Shown here in pieces: positions 35,504 to 44,508 of a DNA stretch of 64,000 nucleotides. The notes below the pieces were generated by a model. It was not told the DNA's origin. It saw only the letters and a program-made list of their open reading frames with translations, and made no database searches. The stretch spans positions 2,604,001-2,668,000 of the forward strand of contig NZ_CP091975.1 of NCBI RefSeq assembly GCF_029016285.1. The letters are read 5' to 3'. This stretch comes from Vibrio sp. DW001 (GTDB taxonomy: Bacteria > Pseudomonadota > Gammaproteobacteria > Enterobacterales > Vibrionaceae). The translations under genes and the position numbers were made by a program. Numbering within the stretch: position 1 is the first letter of the stretch; each line of letters starts with the position of its first letter.

Positions 35504-36053
35504 TCGAAATTCTCCGATAACCTTCTACTAGCGTATGGTTTGCCGAAACCACCGACTCAGAAAAAGCCGAGTATTCCGGTGGTACTTTGGATATGCTTTG
35601 CAAATCAAATTTGTCGCTAATGTTCGTCATAGGGGGAACATGAAAATATTCTGGCAAATCGAGTCCATCTACCACGCAGTTGTGCCGAATTACACAGCCT
35701 TTGCCGATAAAGGCATTAAACACAACAGAATTGAAGCCAATGAACACATCATCGCTTACTTCACATGGGCCGTGAATAATAGAACGGTGGGCAATGGATG
35801 AACGCTCTCCAATTGTCACTGCGGCACCCGCTTTGGAATGGATAACCACACCATCTTGAATGTTGGTATCGCGCTTAATTAAGATGGTTTCCATTTCGCC
35901 TTGTTCGTTTACTTCATCGGCTCGAATTACCGCATATGGCCCAATAAAGACGTTGTCTTCAATCGTCACCTTCCCGCAAATAATAGCGGTTGGGTCAATG
36001 AAGGCGTTTTCCGACACCTCAGGCATATGCCCGATTGGGTTTTTTCTTAACAT
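35493..36053 (-). CDS. Gamma-class carbonic anhydrase-like hexapeptide protein
   Basis: The 186-aa protein is a left-handed beta-helix: repeated hexapeptides IDPTAIICGKVTIEDNVFIG, IGERSSIAHRSIIHG, SDDVFIGFNSVVFNAFIGKG. Metal-ligand type histidines are seen in VVIHSKAG, SIAHRSIIHG and VIRHNCV. I start at the ATG at 36053 rather than 36086, which overlaps zur. Zur-regulated paralogues of this family are thought to replace or back up zinc enzymes during starvation. It overlaps the COG0523 gene by 11 bp. Confidence 0.82.
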   Translation of the reverse strand: MLRKNPIGHMPEVSENAFIDPTAIICGKVTIEDNVFIGPYAVIRADEVNEQGEMETILIKRDTNIQDGVVIHSKAGAAVTIGERSSIAHRSIIHGPCEVSDDVFIGFNSVVFNAFIGKGCVIRHNCVVDGLDLPEYFHVPPMTNISDKFDLQSISKVPPEYSAFSESVVSANHTLVEGYRRISNEL

Positions 36054-36066
36054 TTTTATTTTCTCG

Positions 36067-36519
36067 TTATTTAGCACAGTCATCACACACGCAACTTATT
36101 TCGAGTTGAGGTTTAGTCATGGTGAAGCCTTCTTGTCTCGCGTGCGATTGCAGTTCGGTTACGACAGTTGAACCTGTTGTTAACTCACTAATTCTTCCGC
36201 ACTCTGAACAGATCAAAAATTGAGCGATACCGTGCTCGTGTTCGCAAAGGATATGTGAACAAGCAATGTACTTATTCGAAACATTGATCTTATGAGCTAG
36301 ATGCTCTGTCTCAAGAAAATCCAAGATGCGATACACCGACATTGCTTTAATGTTTTGACCAAAATGCTCCTTACAATAGTCAGCAAGTTCATAAGCAGAA
36401 AGTTCCTTATTAGATTGGACCAACGCACGCAAAACCAGTTTGCGTTTTTCTGTTAGTAGTTTCCCGTGAGCCTTACAGCTTTTCTCGGCATGTTGTATAA
36501 CAGCTTCGTTATCTCGCAT
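36067..36519 (-). CDS. zur: Zinc uptake regulator Zur (Fur family)
   Basis: The 150-aa repressor has the Fur-type winged helix (LTEKRKLVLRALVQ, MSVYRILDFLETEHLAHKI) and a zinc-binding C-terminal domain (CSHILCEHEHGIAQFLICSECGRI ... CVCDDC). Two paired cysteine sites fit the structural zinc of Zur. An ATG at 36540 would add seven residues; I chose 36519, which follows CGGGAAT. Its gene lies inside the operon it is expected to control, giving feedback, with boxes at 32744 and 38985. Confidence 0.92.
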   Translation of the reverse strand: MRDNEAVIQHAEKSCKAHGKLLTEKRKLVLRALVQSNKELSAYELADYCKEHFGQNIKAMSVYRILDFLETEHLAHKINVSNKYIACSHILCEHEHGIAQFLICSECGRISELTTGSTVVTELQSHARQEGFTMTKPQLEISCVCDDCAK

Positions 36520-36553
36520 ATAGATTCCCGCTCTTCGCATAAAATGAGTATTG

Positions 36554-37222
36554 CTACATCATGTCCAAGGTTAATAACAACCTTCTCTCACATGAGGCTA
36601 ATGCTGGTGAGCGATGAACCAAACCGGCTTTTTCATTGCCTTCCCAACCACTACCTTTGAGCAACGCGACATCACCATTGTTCATCTGCTCTATCATCAA
36701 CTCGTTCTTATACAGACCGGACAATTTATCCAACTGACCTAAGCTGCCAGATCCCAGTTTGCTCCGGTCAATATAGTCATTCTTCAACCATTGTGTCGCG
36801 GAACCAACATAGGTTGTGACCAAACGACATGGTAGCCTATCGACATGAAACTTAGGGCACATTGGCTTATCTAACGTTGTTAACCGTAATCCGGCTTCTT
36901 TTAGGTCAAACAGACAACAAAACATATCCACTATCAACGCGATATCTTCAGCTAGCCCTTCTGCACAAGCGTGTCCGACTAACTTCTTTTGTATGTAATC
37001 AAAACAACTTTGCGGTGTAACGCCCTGTACCAAAGCTAATTGAATATCCTCGTTTAGCAATTGCTGAATGCTCTTCTCAAGTTCATTCGACAGTGAGCGC
37101 TGCCATATGGCAATGTTATGATCTGGTTGATATATGCTTGCTAAAACACCTAGTTGGTCGCCTATCGGCAACAAACTTGTGATATCCGAGCGAACGGGTT
37201 CAACAGCGGCCTGAAGATTCAT
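36554..37222 (-). CDS. DUF1826 protein in zinc operon
   Basis: The 222-aa protein carries the DUF1826 signature CPKFHVDRLPCRLVTTYVGS near residue 120 and LLKGSGWEGNEKAGLVHRSP near 185. CPxFHxDR resembles metal-ligand patterns. Function unknown. It lies between znuB and zur in the same direction with a 13-bp gap to zur; DUF1826 genes are recurrently found with Zur-regulated genes. Probably cytoplasmic. Confidence 0.8.
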   Translation of the reverse strand: MNLQAAVEPVRSDITSLLPIGDQLGVLASIYQPDHNIAIWQRSLSNELEKSIQQLLNEDIQLALVQGVTPQSCFDYIQKKLVGHACAEGLAEDIALIVDMFCCLFDLKEAGLRLTTLDKPMCPKFHVDRLPCRLVTTYVGSATQWLKNDYIDRSKLGSGSLGQLDKLSGLYKNELMIEQMNNGDVALLKGSGWEGNEKAGLVHRSPALASCERRLLLTLDMM

Positions 37223-37347
37223 ACATCAACCTCGCTAGTCGCAAAGGGATACAGCAATGAATGCGGTAGCGATTTATCATCGATGATGATTTTTCTCGTT
37301 TCGCGATACTTTGTATTTGTTCATCATCGACTCCTTATTGATTTCAC

Positions 37348-38193
37348 TCATATATCTTCTTGGGTTCTATTCATCTCAGACCGCCCTTGCCTCGCAGTCC
37401 GTGCTTTGCCAATTACTCTCCAGACCAAGCTTGAGAGCACGAAAAAAACAGTAGCAATACACACCATCGTAGGGCCGGTTGGTGTATCGAATACAAATGA
37501 CGTACGCAGTCCAATCACACTCGAACTGCATCCTATCAAGGCTGCAAATACCGCCATCATTTCAGGTGTATGGCTAAATGGTCGAGCAGTAGCGGCAGGA
37601 ATAATCAACATCGCCACAATCAACAATACTCCCACGACCTTAATCGCTACAGCCACCACAACAGCAAGCGCAATGGTCAGGATCAGTTGTTCACGTTTTG
37701 GCGAGTAACCGCTGGCCATCGCCAAATCTGGATTGAGCGTAGATAATAAAAGACCAGCCCATCGCTGACTTATCAGTCCAATTACCAGCAAGGTGCCGCC
37801 CCAAATCATCAGTAAGTCCATTTTACTCACCGCCAAAATATCACCAAATAGATACGCCATTAGATCCAAACGAACACCAGATAGAAATGATACGGCGACA
37901 AGCCCAATCGCCAGTGCAGAGTGCGCCAACACTCCAAGCAAGGTGTCCATCGCATACCCTCTCCCGCTAAGCGTAGAAACCGTGATGGCCATTAACAAAG
38001 CTATAAACAATACGCTAGGGAATATGGGAAGCGAAAAAGCGAGTGACAGGGCGACACCCAACATAGAGGCATGAGCCGTCGCGTCACCGAAATAGGCCAT
38101 TCTCCGCCATACGATAAAGCAGCCCAATGGCGCGGCCGCCAATGTCACACCTAAACCAGCTAAGGCTGCTCGCAAAAGAAAATCATCCAACAT
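37348..38193 (-). CDS. znuB: Zinc ABC transporter permease
   Basis: The 281-aa ABC-3 family permease has about eight hydrophobic helices. MLDDFLLRAALAGLGVTLAAAPLGCFIVWRRMAYFGDATAHASMLGVALS and LLVAMLIIPAATARPF are typical of ZnuB/MntB. Its start overlaps the znuC stop by 11 bp. Together with ZnuA and ZnuC it imports Zn2+ across the inner membrane. A 125-bp gap follows before the DUF1826 gene. Confidence 0.94.
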   Translation of the reverse strand: MLDDFLLRAALAGLGVTLAAAPLGCFIVWRRMAYFGDATAHASMLGVALSLAFSLPIFPSVLFIALLMAITVSTLSGRGYAMDTLLGVLAHSALAIGLVAVSFLSGVRLDLMAYLFGDILAVSKMDLLMIWGGTLLVIGLISQRWAGLLLSTLNPDLAMASGYSPKREQLILTIALAVVVAVAIKVVGVLLIVAMLIIPAATARPFSHTPEMMAVFAALIGCSSSVIGLRTSFVFDTPTGPTMVCIATVFFVLSSLVWRVIGKARTARQGRSEMNRTQEDI

Positions 38194-38914
38194 TTAGAGG
38201 TCTCCTTTGGCGATAGCTAGACGAAGGTTGATGCTGATACACCCCCAAAATATTGTCATCGTCCAGGCCAAAGAGCGCTTTGTACTCAGGCGATGCGCTC
38301 ACTTTAGCTGGAGCACCTTCACAACAAACATAACCATTCAAACAGATCACTCTATCTGTTCGCCGCATCACCACATGCAAATCATGACTTACCATGATGA
38401 CCGTACATCCAGTCTCTTTTCGAATATCATCAATTTGTCGGTAAAAATCTACCGCGCCACGCTGATCTAAACCTTGAGTAGCCTCATCGAGCAACAATAA
38501 TGAGGGTTCTTCCAATAACGCTCGGGCTAATAATACTCGTTGAAGTTGGCCTCCAGACATAGACATCACTTGCTGCTTAATCAGACCTGCCACACCAGCC
38601 TTTTCCAGAGCATTGTCAATGGAAGCTTTGGGGTGCCTTACTGGAAGCGTTAAGAATCGATGGACTGTCATTGGCAGTGTCTCATCAATATGCAAGCGTT
38701 GGGGAACATAGCCAATCTTTAGGTCATGAGCACGTTCAATATTGCCATGGGCTGGGGAAACGGCACCAATCAAGGTTCGCAATAACGTCGATTTTCCCGA
38801 ACCATTCGGACCAACGATAGTGACTATCTCACCTTTGCTGACAGACATATTAATGTTGTCCAGTACAAGGTGCCCACCAAACTTGACCGATAACGCCTGT
38901 GATGAAATTAGCAT
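38183..38914 (-). CDS. znuC: Zinc ABC transporter ATPase
   Basis: The 243-aa ATPase has Walker A GPNGSGKST, signature MSGGQLQRVLLARALLEEP and Walker B LLLLDEATQGLD, followed by the switch His in VSHDLH. GYVPQRLHIDETLPMTV is the Q-loop block of ZnuC. It is divergent from znuA with a Zur box in between and starts the znuC-znuB-DUF1826-zur-CA-COG0523 operon. Confidence 0.95.
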   Translation of the reverse strand: MLISSQALSVKFGGHLVLDNINMSVSKGEIVTIVGPNGSGKSTLLRTLIGAVSPAHGNIERAHDLKIGYVPQRLHIDETLPMTVHRFLTLPVRHPKASIDNALEKAGVAGLIKQQVMSMSGGQLQRVLLARALLEEPSLLLLDEATQGLDQRGAVDFYRQIDDIRKETGCTVIMVSHDLHVVMRRTDRVICLNGYVCCEGAPAKVSASPEYKALFGLDDDNILGVYQHQPSSSYRQRRPLNVG

Positions 38915-38984
38915 TTACCTATTCTCTATTGTGTTGACAGATTGGCTAAGTTTTTAAAAAAAACAAATGCCACATTCACTAAAT

Positions 38985-39002
38985 GTTATGTTATAACATA
39001 AC
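38985..39002. promoter_or_regulatory. Zur box between znuC and znuA
   Basis: GTTATGTTATAACATAAC is a perfect 18-bp palindrome, extended by AAAT on the left and ATAA on the right. It is 61 bp from the znuA start and 71 bp from the znuC start, so one site can control both operons. Confidence 0.9.
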
Positions 39003-39062
39003 ATAAATAGTTACCACTCATGATATTTTTGATATCGATAAGAACCTCATTAGGAGAAAATC

Positions 39063-40040
39063 ATGCTCAAGAAAGCCTTATTAGGCACTTTTATTAGCTT
39101 AGCCACATCCTCATTGGCTCACGCTCAAGTTCCTAAAGTAGCGGTTGATATCGCTCCCCTGCACTCGCTCGTTACACAGGTTATGGGTGAGGTAGGAAAA
39201 CCTGAGTTACTGATTCGTCCAGAAGCTTCGCCACACGAGTACGCGTTACGTCCTTCTGAAGCCAAAGCGCTGTCTGAAGCAGATATCGTTTTTTGGATTG
39301 GAGAAGGCTTAACCCCGTGGCTTGAAAAGCCACTAACTAGTCTAGCGGGTTCTGCAATTCAGATTGAAATGACGGAATCAAAAGACACAACGCTTTATGA
39401 CTTCCGAGAGGGGGCAACATTTGAGGGCCATGAAGAGCATAAAGAGCATGGTGACAAACATGACCACGACCATGAACAGCATCATGAAGAAGAAAGCGAT
39501 GAAGCAGAGCATCACCATCACCATGAAGGCCATGACCCGCATGCATGGTTAGATCCTAAGAATGCAGCCGTCTGGGTAAACACCATTTTAGAGGCCTTGG
39601 TTGACGCCGACCCTGAGCACGCACAAGCCTATCAAGATAACGCAAAAGCGACGATTGCTCGTTTAAGTCAACTGACTACCGATATAGAGAAACAGGCTAA
39701 CGACCTGAAAGGTATCAAGTTCATCGTTTTTCATGATGCCTACCAATATTTTGAACAGCGCTTTAATCTAACCGCAACTGGAGCGATTTCGTTATCTGAC
39801 GCATCGGATCCAAGTCCAGCTAGAGTCAAAGAGATTCGTCAAACGGTGAAAGATCTGGGTGTTAGCTGCGTATTCACAGAACCACAGTACAATCCAAAGT
39901 TGGTCAACACGGTTTTCGAAGGTTCAACGGTTACCACTATTGGGACGATGGATCCAATCGGTGCCGATATTGCTATCGGATCAGATCAATACACCTCGCT
40001 GTTGATCGCCATGATTAACAGCCTTAAGCAGTGCCAATAA
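39063..40040 (+). CDS. znuA: Zinc-binding periplasmic protein
   Basis: The 325-aa cluster A-I substrate-binding protein has a signal peptide cleaved after HAQ (about residue 23). IAPLHSLVTQVMG and ASPHEYALRPS contain the first His ligand; HDPHAWLDPKNA gives the second, and VFHDAYQYFEQRF the third. A His/Asp/Glu-rich loop at residues 120-160 (HKEHGDKHDHDHEQHHEEES) is the ZnuA zinc-sensing loop. RBS AGGAG. Delivers zinc to ZnuBC. Confidence 0.96.
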   Translation: MLKKALLGTFISLATSSLAHAQVPKVAVDIAPLHSLVTQVMGEVGKPELLIRPEASPHEYALRPSEAKALSEADIVFWIGEGLTPWLEKPLTSLAGSAIQIEMTESKDTTLYDFREGATFEGHEEHKEHGDKHDHDHEQHHEEESDEAEHHHHHEGHDPHAWLDPKNAAVWVNTILEALVDADPEHAQAYQDNAKATIARLSQLTTDIEKQANDLKGIKFIVFHDAYQYFEQRFNLTATGAISLSDASDPSPARVKEIRQTVKDLGVSCVFTEPQYNPKLVNTVFEGSTVTTIGTMDPIGADIAIGSDQYTSLLIAMINSLKQCQ

Positions 40041-40059
40041 TAATACTAAATTAAACAGT

Positions 40060-40090
40060 CCTTTCTGCGCATTCAATTAGCGCAGAAAGG
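40060..40090 (+). terminator. Hairpin after znuA
   Basis: CCTTTCTGCGC and GCGCAGAAAGG pair perfectly over 11 bp with a 9-base loop, 20 bp after the znuA stop. Only a weak T-rich tail (CTTCTATATT) follows, but the stem is strong. Confidence 0.75.
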
Positions 40091-40455
40091 CTTCTATATT
40101 CATTCCCTAATATTTTCACTTGTCTACACTGTAGTAGAACACTGTTTTTGGTCACCTTATTAGAGCGATTGTCCAACTATAGTTCCAGTTTTATGGAATT
40201 ACTAAAAGTAGGTCAAATTGAGAACGATGAAATGTGTTAAGTAAAAATACTAACGCACAAAGGGGTAAAACTTTCTTAGCCGTACTTCTCACACAACTCG
40301 TTTCTGGACAGAACTTTTCATCTACACTCTGTGTTTACCTGATTTACTTTATGCCGAATTTTTAGCAAAGCATACAATGCACTACCAACCTTTGAAGCAC
40401 TAAGTACCCCAAAACTTTCCAGCTTAATTTTTGGTCTATAAACTCCATCAGAATC
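40091..40455. other. Intergenic region, nothing recognised
   Basis: About 365 bp between the znuA terminator and the 3' end of the DUF364 gene. No open frame with a ribosome site and no strong repeat were seen. Confidence 0.5.
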
Positions 40456-41202
40456 TCACAAAATTAAGTGTCTGCTTACAGCTATATTATCCAGCATAAT
40501 CATGGTGCCTGATTCAAGAATAAACGTTTCTGCGGCATCAGCATCAATGATAACGGCACCACTAAGTTCGGTTAGTCCGAAGTTAAATAGTAGTGGACAC
40601 AATGGTGTACTCGGTCCGACCAATATGCGACTGGAAACCATGGCGCTTTGCTCTAGAATGGATGGGAGGCTTCCGTTCATTAGAGTTTGAGCAGTGATCG
40701 CTAATTGTTTGGCTTCGGCGTAGGCTTGTGGTGCATCTTCAACAGAGGTATCTCCCGGTTTTGGTTCTCTTTCTATAATTCGCGATAGTGGCAGGCGTTT
40801 TTGTGCCCCTCTGAAACCACCAACAATCACAACATTTTCTCCCGGAGCCTCTATCGCAGAAAGCCCACCCATTTCAGTTACAAATTTCTCTGCTTCTGGA
40901 AAAAGTTCCTTTCTGTTCCACCAAGCATTGACGGCCGCGAGTCCTAAAGATCGCATCAAGGAATCAGGAGAACACAGGTATCCGGCAAGTTCACCTAACG
41001 TTTTGCCAGAAAAACCCTCTGAAGGCCGAATAGTTCGAGCACCTTCAGTACCTCTGTCTGGACTTCTTGCCACGCCGCATAGATCACCAGCTCTTACCAT
41101 CGTCCAGTTCAATCCTATAATAACTTTATCGACAAGAGTGTCGCTGTTGACACTGCCTGCCAGTACCTGTTCCATTGTTATGTTCAGTTCGTTCTCGCTC
41201 AT
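40456..41202 (-). CDS. DUF4213/DUF364 (putative heavy-metal chelation) protein
   Basis: The 248-aa protein starts at the ATG at 41202 after AGGAGA. The N-terminal DUF4213-like part has NWTMVRAGDLCGVARSPDRG; the C-terminal Rossmann-like DUF364 part has VVIVGGFRGAQKRLP, ILEQSAMVSSRILVGPSTPL and DADAAETFILESGTMIM. The family was named for presumed heavy-metal chelation and occurs with metal transport genes. It is divergent from the TonB receptor; the shared 192-bp promoter holds an FNR box and a Fur box. Confidence 0.8.
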   Translation of the reverse strand: MSENELNITMEQVLAGSVNSDTLVDKVIIGLNWTMVRAGDLCGVARSPDRGTEGARTIRPSEGFSGKTLGELAGYLCSPDSLMRSLGLAAVNAWWNRKELFPEAEKFVTEMGGLSAIEAPGENVVIVGGFRGAQKRLPLSRIIEREPKPGDTSVEDAPQAYAEAKQLAITAQTLMNGSLPSILEQSAMVSSRILVGPSTPLCPLLFNFGLTELSGAVIIDADAAETFILESGTMIMLDNIAVSRHLIL

Positions 41203-41264
41203 GTGCTCTCCTGACATTTTTTAGTAGCTTCTTCTATTAGATATTCATATGCCAAATGACACAC

Positions 41265-41278
41265 TTGATTATTATCAA
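41265..41278. promoter_or_regulatory. FNR/Crp-type box TTGATTATTATCAA
   Basis: The sequence matches the FNR consensus TTGAT-n4-ATCAA perfectly and is extended by C and G to a 16-bp palindrome. It lies between the divergent DUF364 and TonB receptor genes. A near copy precedes the local Crp/Fnr gene (48575-48588), so either global Fnr or this local regulator probably binds. Confidence 0.75.
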
Positions 41279-41304
41279 GGGTGTCAGTAGTGAACCTAGA
41301 TTAG

Positions 41305-41323
41305 AATGAGAATTGTTATCATT
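41305..41323. promoter_or_regulatory. Fur box upstream of TonB receptor
   Basis: AATGAGAATTGTTATCATT resembles the 19-bp Fur consensus (GATAATGATAATCATTATC family) with half-sites ATGAGAAT and GTTATCAT. It lies about 70 bp upstream of the receptor ATG, suggesting iron repression. Confidence 0.65.
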
Positions 41324-41394
41324 TGATTTGAGCAGTGGTATGTCACAAACCAGATGATGGATTTCCTCACAAATGAGTAGTTAAAGGGACAAAA

Positions 41395-43395
41395 ATGGGA
41401 AACATAAACTGGTATACCCACTCCATTAGAAGAGCGTCAAGGAGTAAAGTATCGTTGGCGATATCCTGTGCGTTACTGCTAACAACAAATGTCGCACAAG
41501 CAGAAGATTTTATTCCCCAACTTAAGGCACATGGCAAGCCTTCTCCGTTTGCGGTTATGCCACTGTACGACCTGAATCAGCCGGGAGGAGAGATGCCTTA
41601 TGTTCAGCCTCAGGCCGAACCAACACAAGGTGCAATTGATACTGTCGTCAACTCAAGCTCAAGAACAGCGCTTGTAGGCACTTCGTATAACAGTGCTACT
41701 GGTGGACATGAAACCTTTGCTGATGTACGAAAGAAAGGCACCAAGTTTTATGGTCGCGCTATCATTGTGGATGAATCCGCGAGTGAATATGACGGTGAGT
41801 CTGGTGAAGAAATACGTTTTGGCTACGACAGGCAGGCTGGCCAAATTGTATTGGGTACAACCCCTAGAAGCAGTACTGATGTAAAGCTAGTTTATATTAG
41901 GGATATTATTGAAGATAACAAGAACCCCATAGCGACAGGCGTTGGATACTACGGTGGCGCACTGAAGGTTGCGGGCGGCTATGGTGTTGATCCCATCGAC
42001 ACGGATCGTCAGGTTGCAAAACTGATGTGGGATGAGAACGTAAATGGTTCTATTGTTCAGGATTTTCACCTTGAGTTCTCTTCTATCTCCTTAGACAGAA
42101 CAGCCGATAACTATAGCCTTAGAGACACGCCTGTAGCGCAACAGCAAAAAGCAAAAGTAGACCGCACAGTTAATGGTTTTAAAGCTGATTCCGACTTAAT
42201 GGTCCTTGGCTCAAAAGTTAACCTTGCGCTTGATTATTCCGATATCAGCCACGATGCAAAAAGATATGGTGGTCCAAATACGGCAGGTCTTGATTATGTG
42301 AGTGCATACCACTATCCGGGTGTAGAGATGGATGAGTGGCTACTTTCTGCGGTTTCCGAGTTCGATGTAGCGACAGCACAAACAGTAACGTTTGGTGTTA
42401 ACTACAAATATGTAGACGCAACAGCGACCAACGCGACGCGTGCTACTAACACCCCTGGTGCCGGCAATATGAGTGCGCTTCAGCTTTATCAGACATACTA
42501 CGGTGATGTCGATTTGGATCAGAGTGAAGGCAACTTTAGCGCCAAGCTTCAGTGGGATTATGATAATGCTTCAGGCCTGACAGGCTATGCCTCAGTAGCA
42601 AACTTCTTCCGTTCTCCGGATACTCAGGAGCGGTACTTTGCTGTTACTTCATTTGCTGGTGTACAGGATCAACCTGTGGGTACCAGTGCTCGCGCGGTAG
42701 GTAACCCGGATATTGAGTGGGAACAGCACAGAAGAATTGAAGCGGGTATAGGTAAGTCGAGTGAAAACTGGGTGAATTATGGTAGAACCCGTGGTCATGG
42801 TATGGCATGGGATATAGATGCTACAGTTTATTACGATGATATCAATGACTTTATTACTCGTGACCGTGCACGAGCGCAAGCAGGGATCTCAGTAAGCGAT
42901 TATGCGCGAATCTGGCGTAACGTTGATGCAACGATGTCTGCAATTGAAATCGATGCTAAAGCCAATCTGACTAGAAAATTTGCTACTCGCCTAGTGTTGA
43001 ACTTTACAGACGGTGAAAACACGACGGACGATCGCGATCTTTACTATGTTTCTCCATTCGAAGGTAATCTTTTCTTCGACTACTCCGATTACCTAAGCAC
43101 AGGTGGTACCTGGAACGTAGGTACTCAAATTCGTTATGTAGCAGAGCAAAACAGCGTTGATGCCGACCCAACAACGGGCAGTGGTTATGACGGTGGTGAA
43201 GCAGATTCATTTACTACAGTAGGCTTATATGCATCGGCGCAGTTTAAAGACCGATACGGCATTAAAGTAGGTGTCGATAACCTGACTAACGAATCTTACA
43301 CCGACAGCATGGCGAAGTTCTCGCTCGAAGGTAATCGAGTTCTTGTAGAAGCACCGGAGCGTAGCTTCTATGTCGCCATTGCTGCAAACTTTTAA
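41395..43395 (+). CDS. TonB-dependent receptor-type barrel, plug not recognisable
   Basis: The 666-aa protein has a signal peptide ending NVAQA (about residue 36) and ends with the outer-membrane C-terminal phenylalanine (SFYVAIAANF). From about residue 115 to the end the alternating beta-strand pattern of a 22-strand barrel is clear, with SDFTTVGLYASAQF-like and GVDNLTNESYTD blocks typical of TonB receptors. It resembles copper receptors of the OprC/NosA kind. The expected plug (TonB box, then R-G-x-G motifs) is not visible in residues 40-115. Likely imports a metal chelate for the downstream ABC system. Confidence 0.8.
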   Translation: MGNINWYTHSIRRASRSKVSLAISCALLLTTNVAQAEDFIPQLKAHGKPSPFAVMPLYDLNQPGGEMPYVQPQAEPTQGAIDTVVNSSSRTALVGTSYNSATGGHETFADVRKKGTKFYGRAIIVDESASEYDGESGEEIRFGYDRQAGQIVLGTTPRSSTDVKLVYIRDIIEDNKNPIATGVGYYGGALKVAGGYGVDPIDTDRQVAKLMWDENVNGSIVQDFHLEFSSISLDRTADNYSLRDTPVAQQQKAKVDRTVNGFKADSDLMVLGSKVNLALDYSDISHDAKRYGGPNTAGLDYVSAYHYPGVEMDEWLLSAVSEFDVATAQTVTFGVNYKYVDATATNATRATNTPGAGNMSALQLYQTYYGDVDLDQSEGNFSAKLQWDYDNASGLTGYASVANFFRSPDTQERYFAVTSFAGVQDQPVGTSARAVGNPDIEWEQHRRIEAGIGKSSENWVNYGRTRGHGMAWDIDATVYYDDINDFITRDRARAQAGISVSDYARIWRNVDATMSAIEIDAKANLTRKFATRLVLNFTDGENTTDDRDLYYVSPFEGNLFFDYSDYLSTGGTWNVGTQIRYVAEQNSVDADPTTGSGYDGGEADSFTTVGLYASAQFKDRYGIKVGVDNLTNESYTDSMAKFSLEGNRVLVEAPERSFYVAIAANF

Positions 43396-43408
43396 GGAGA
43401 ACAAAAGA

Positions 43409-44416
43409 ATGAGTACTACAAGAAGAGAATTTCTTCGTAATTGCGGATTTGTTGGTGCAACGGTAGCAGGTAGCAGCCTGATTCCGGGGATGGCGTTTGC
43501 GAATGGGAATAAAAAACGTAATCAACTAACTATGTATGGCCCACCTGTTGGCCCTTCAGTAACACTGGCGCATGCAGCTGAAACGGGAGCAATCCCAAGT
43601 CTGGTTGAAAACCTGAGCTTTGAAACCTACCGCAACCCGGACGTTCTTAGAACGAACTTTGTCGCTGGTCGCTGGGAGTTAGCTGGTACGCCAAGTTATG
43701 TAGCAGCAAACCTGCATAATAAGGGCTTGAAAGTTCGTCTGATGAACATGATGACCTGGGGACTTTTGTATGTAATTTCAGCAGATGAAAACGTAAAAAC
43801 AATAGAAGATCTAAAAGGTCAGGATATTGTTATGCCATTTAAAGCCGATATGCCTGACCTGGTGTTCCAGCATGTTGCCGCTAAAAAGGGTATGGCTGTC
43901 GACAAGGATTATCGCCTGAACTATGTAAGTAGTCCGTTTGAAGGTTTGCAGTTATTGCTATCCGGACGCGCGAAACATGCGGTATTGCCTGAGCCAGCTG
44001 CTACAGCAGCGTTGCTGAAAGGTCTGAAGTCTGCGAAGAAAATGACGCGAGTCATCGACCTTCAGAGCGTATGGGGAGAAGTGACGGGCGGACCTGCGCG
44101 TATTCCACAGGCAGGTATGATGGTTTCTGATTCGCTTCTGGATGAGATGCCAGATCTGCCAGACAGACTAAACGCAGCTCTTACTCGCTCAACTAACTGG
44201 GTGGTAAATAACCCAACCAGTGCTGGACGGTTGGGTGAAGCCTATATGGCTCTGAAAGCACCTGTGATTGAACGTTCGATACCGTTTTGTAATTTTGGTC
44301 TGTCCAAAGCAAAAGATATTCAGAGCGAAATTGAGAGCTTCTACTCGATACTTGCGGAGACTAACCCGGCAATTATTGGTGGTCAGCTACCACCTGATGA
44401 ATTCTATCTGGGTTAG
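43409..44416 (+). CDS. Tat-exported NitT/TauT-type substrate-binding protein
   Basis: The 335-aa protein starts at the ATG at 43409 after AAGGAG, giving a twin-arginine signal TTRREFLRNCGFVGATVAGS. The mature part is a NMT1/SsuA-like type II binding protein: NQLTMYGPPVGPSVTLAHAAE, FEGLQLLLSGRAKHAVLPEPAATAALL. Ligand unknown; the Tat signal suggests it folds in the cytoplasm, possibly with a cofactor or metal. First of four coupled genes (SBP, permease, ATPase, NnrS). Confidence 0.85.
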   Translation: MSTTRREFLRNCGFVGATVAGSSLIPGMAFANGNKKRNQLTMYGPPVGPSVTLAHAAETGAIPSLVENLSFETYRNPDVLRTNFVAGRWELAGTPSYVAANLHNKGLKVRLMNMMTWGLLYVISADENVKTIEDLKGQDIVMPFKADMPDLVFQHVAAKKGMAVDKDYRLNYVSSPFEGLQLLLSGRAKHAVLPEPAATAALLKGLKSAKKMTRVIDLQSVWGEVTGGPARIPQAGMMVSDSLLDEMPDLPDRLNAALTRSTNWVVNNPTSAGRLGEAYMALKAPVIERSIPFCNFGLSKAKDIQSEIESFYSILAETNPAIIGGQLPPDEFYLG

Positions 44417-44438
44417 CACCTACCATCCTTTATCATTA

Positions 44439-44469
44439 TCCCGGAAATTGCCTGAGCAATTGTCCGGGA
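44439..44469 (+). terminator. Intercistronic hairpin after SBP gene
   Basis: TCCCGG-A-AATTGC-CTGA-GCAATT-GT-CCGGGA folds into a strong stem between the SBP and permease genes with no T run. It may stabilise the SBP message so that the binding protein is made in excess over the permease. Confidence 0.55.
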
Positions 44470-44508
44470 CCTTCTGATAGGCAATAGATAATAAGGTACA
44501 TAAAATAG

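Noticed and set aside
38742..38957. Plus-strand frame opposite znuC
   Set aside because: A mirror frame of the ATPase gene; no independent support.
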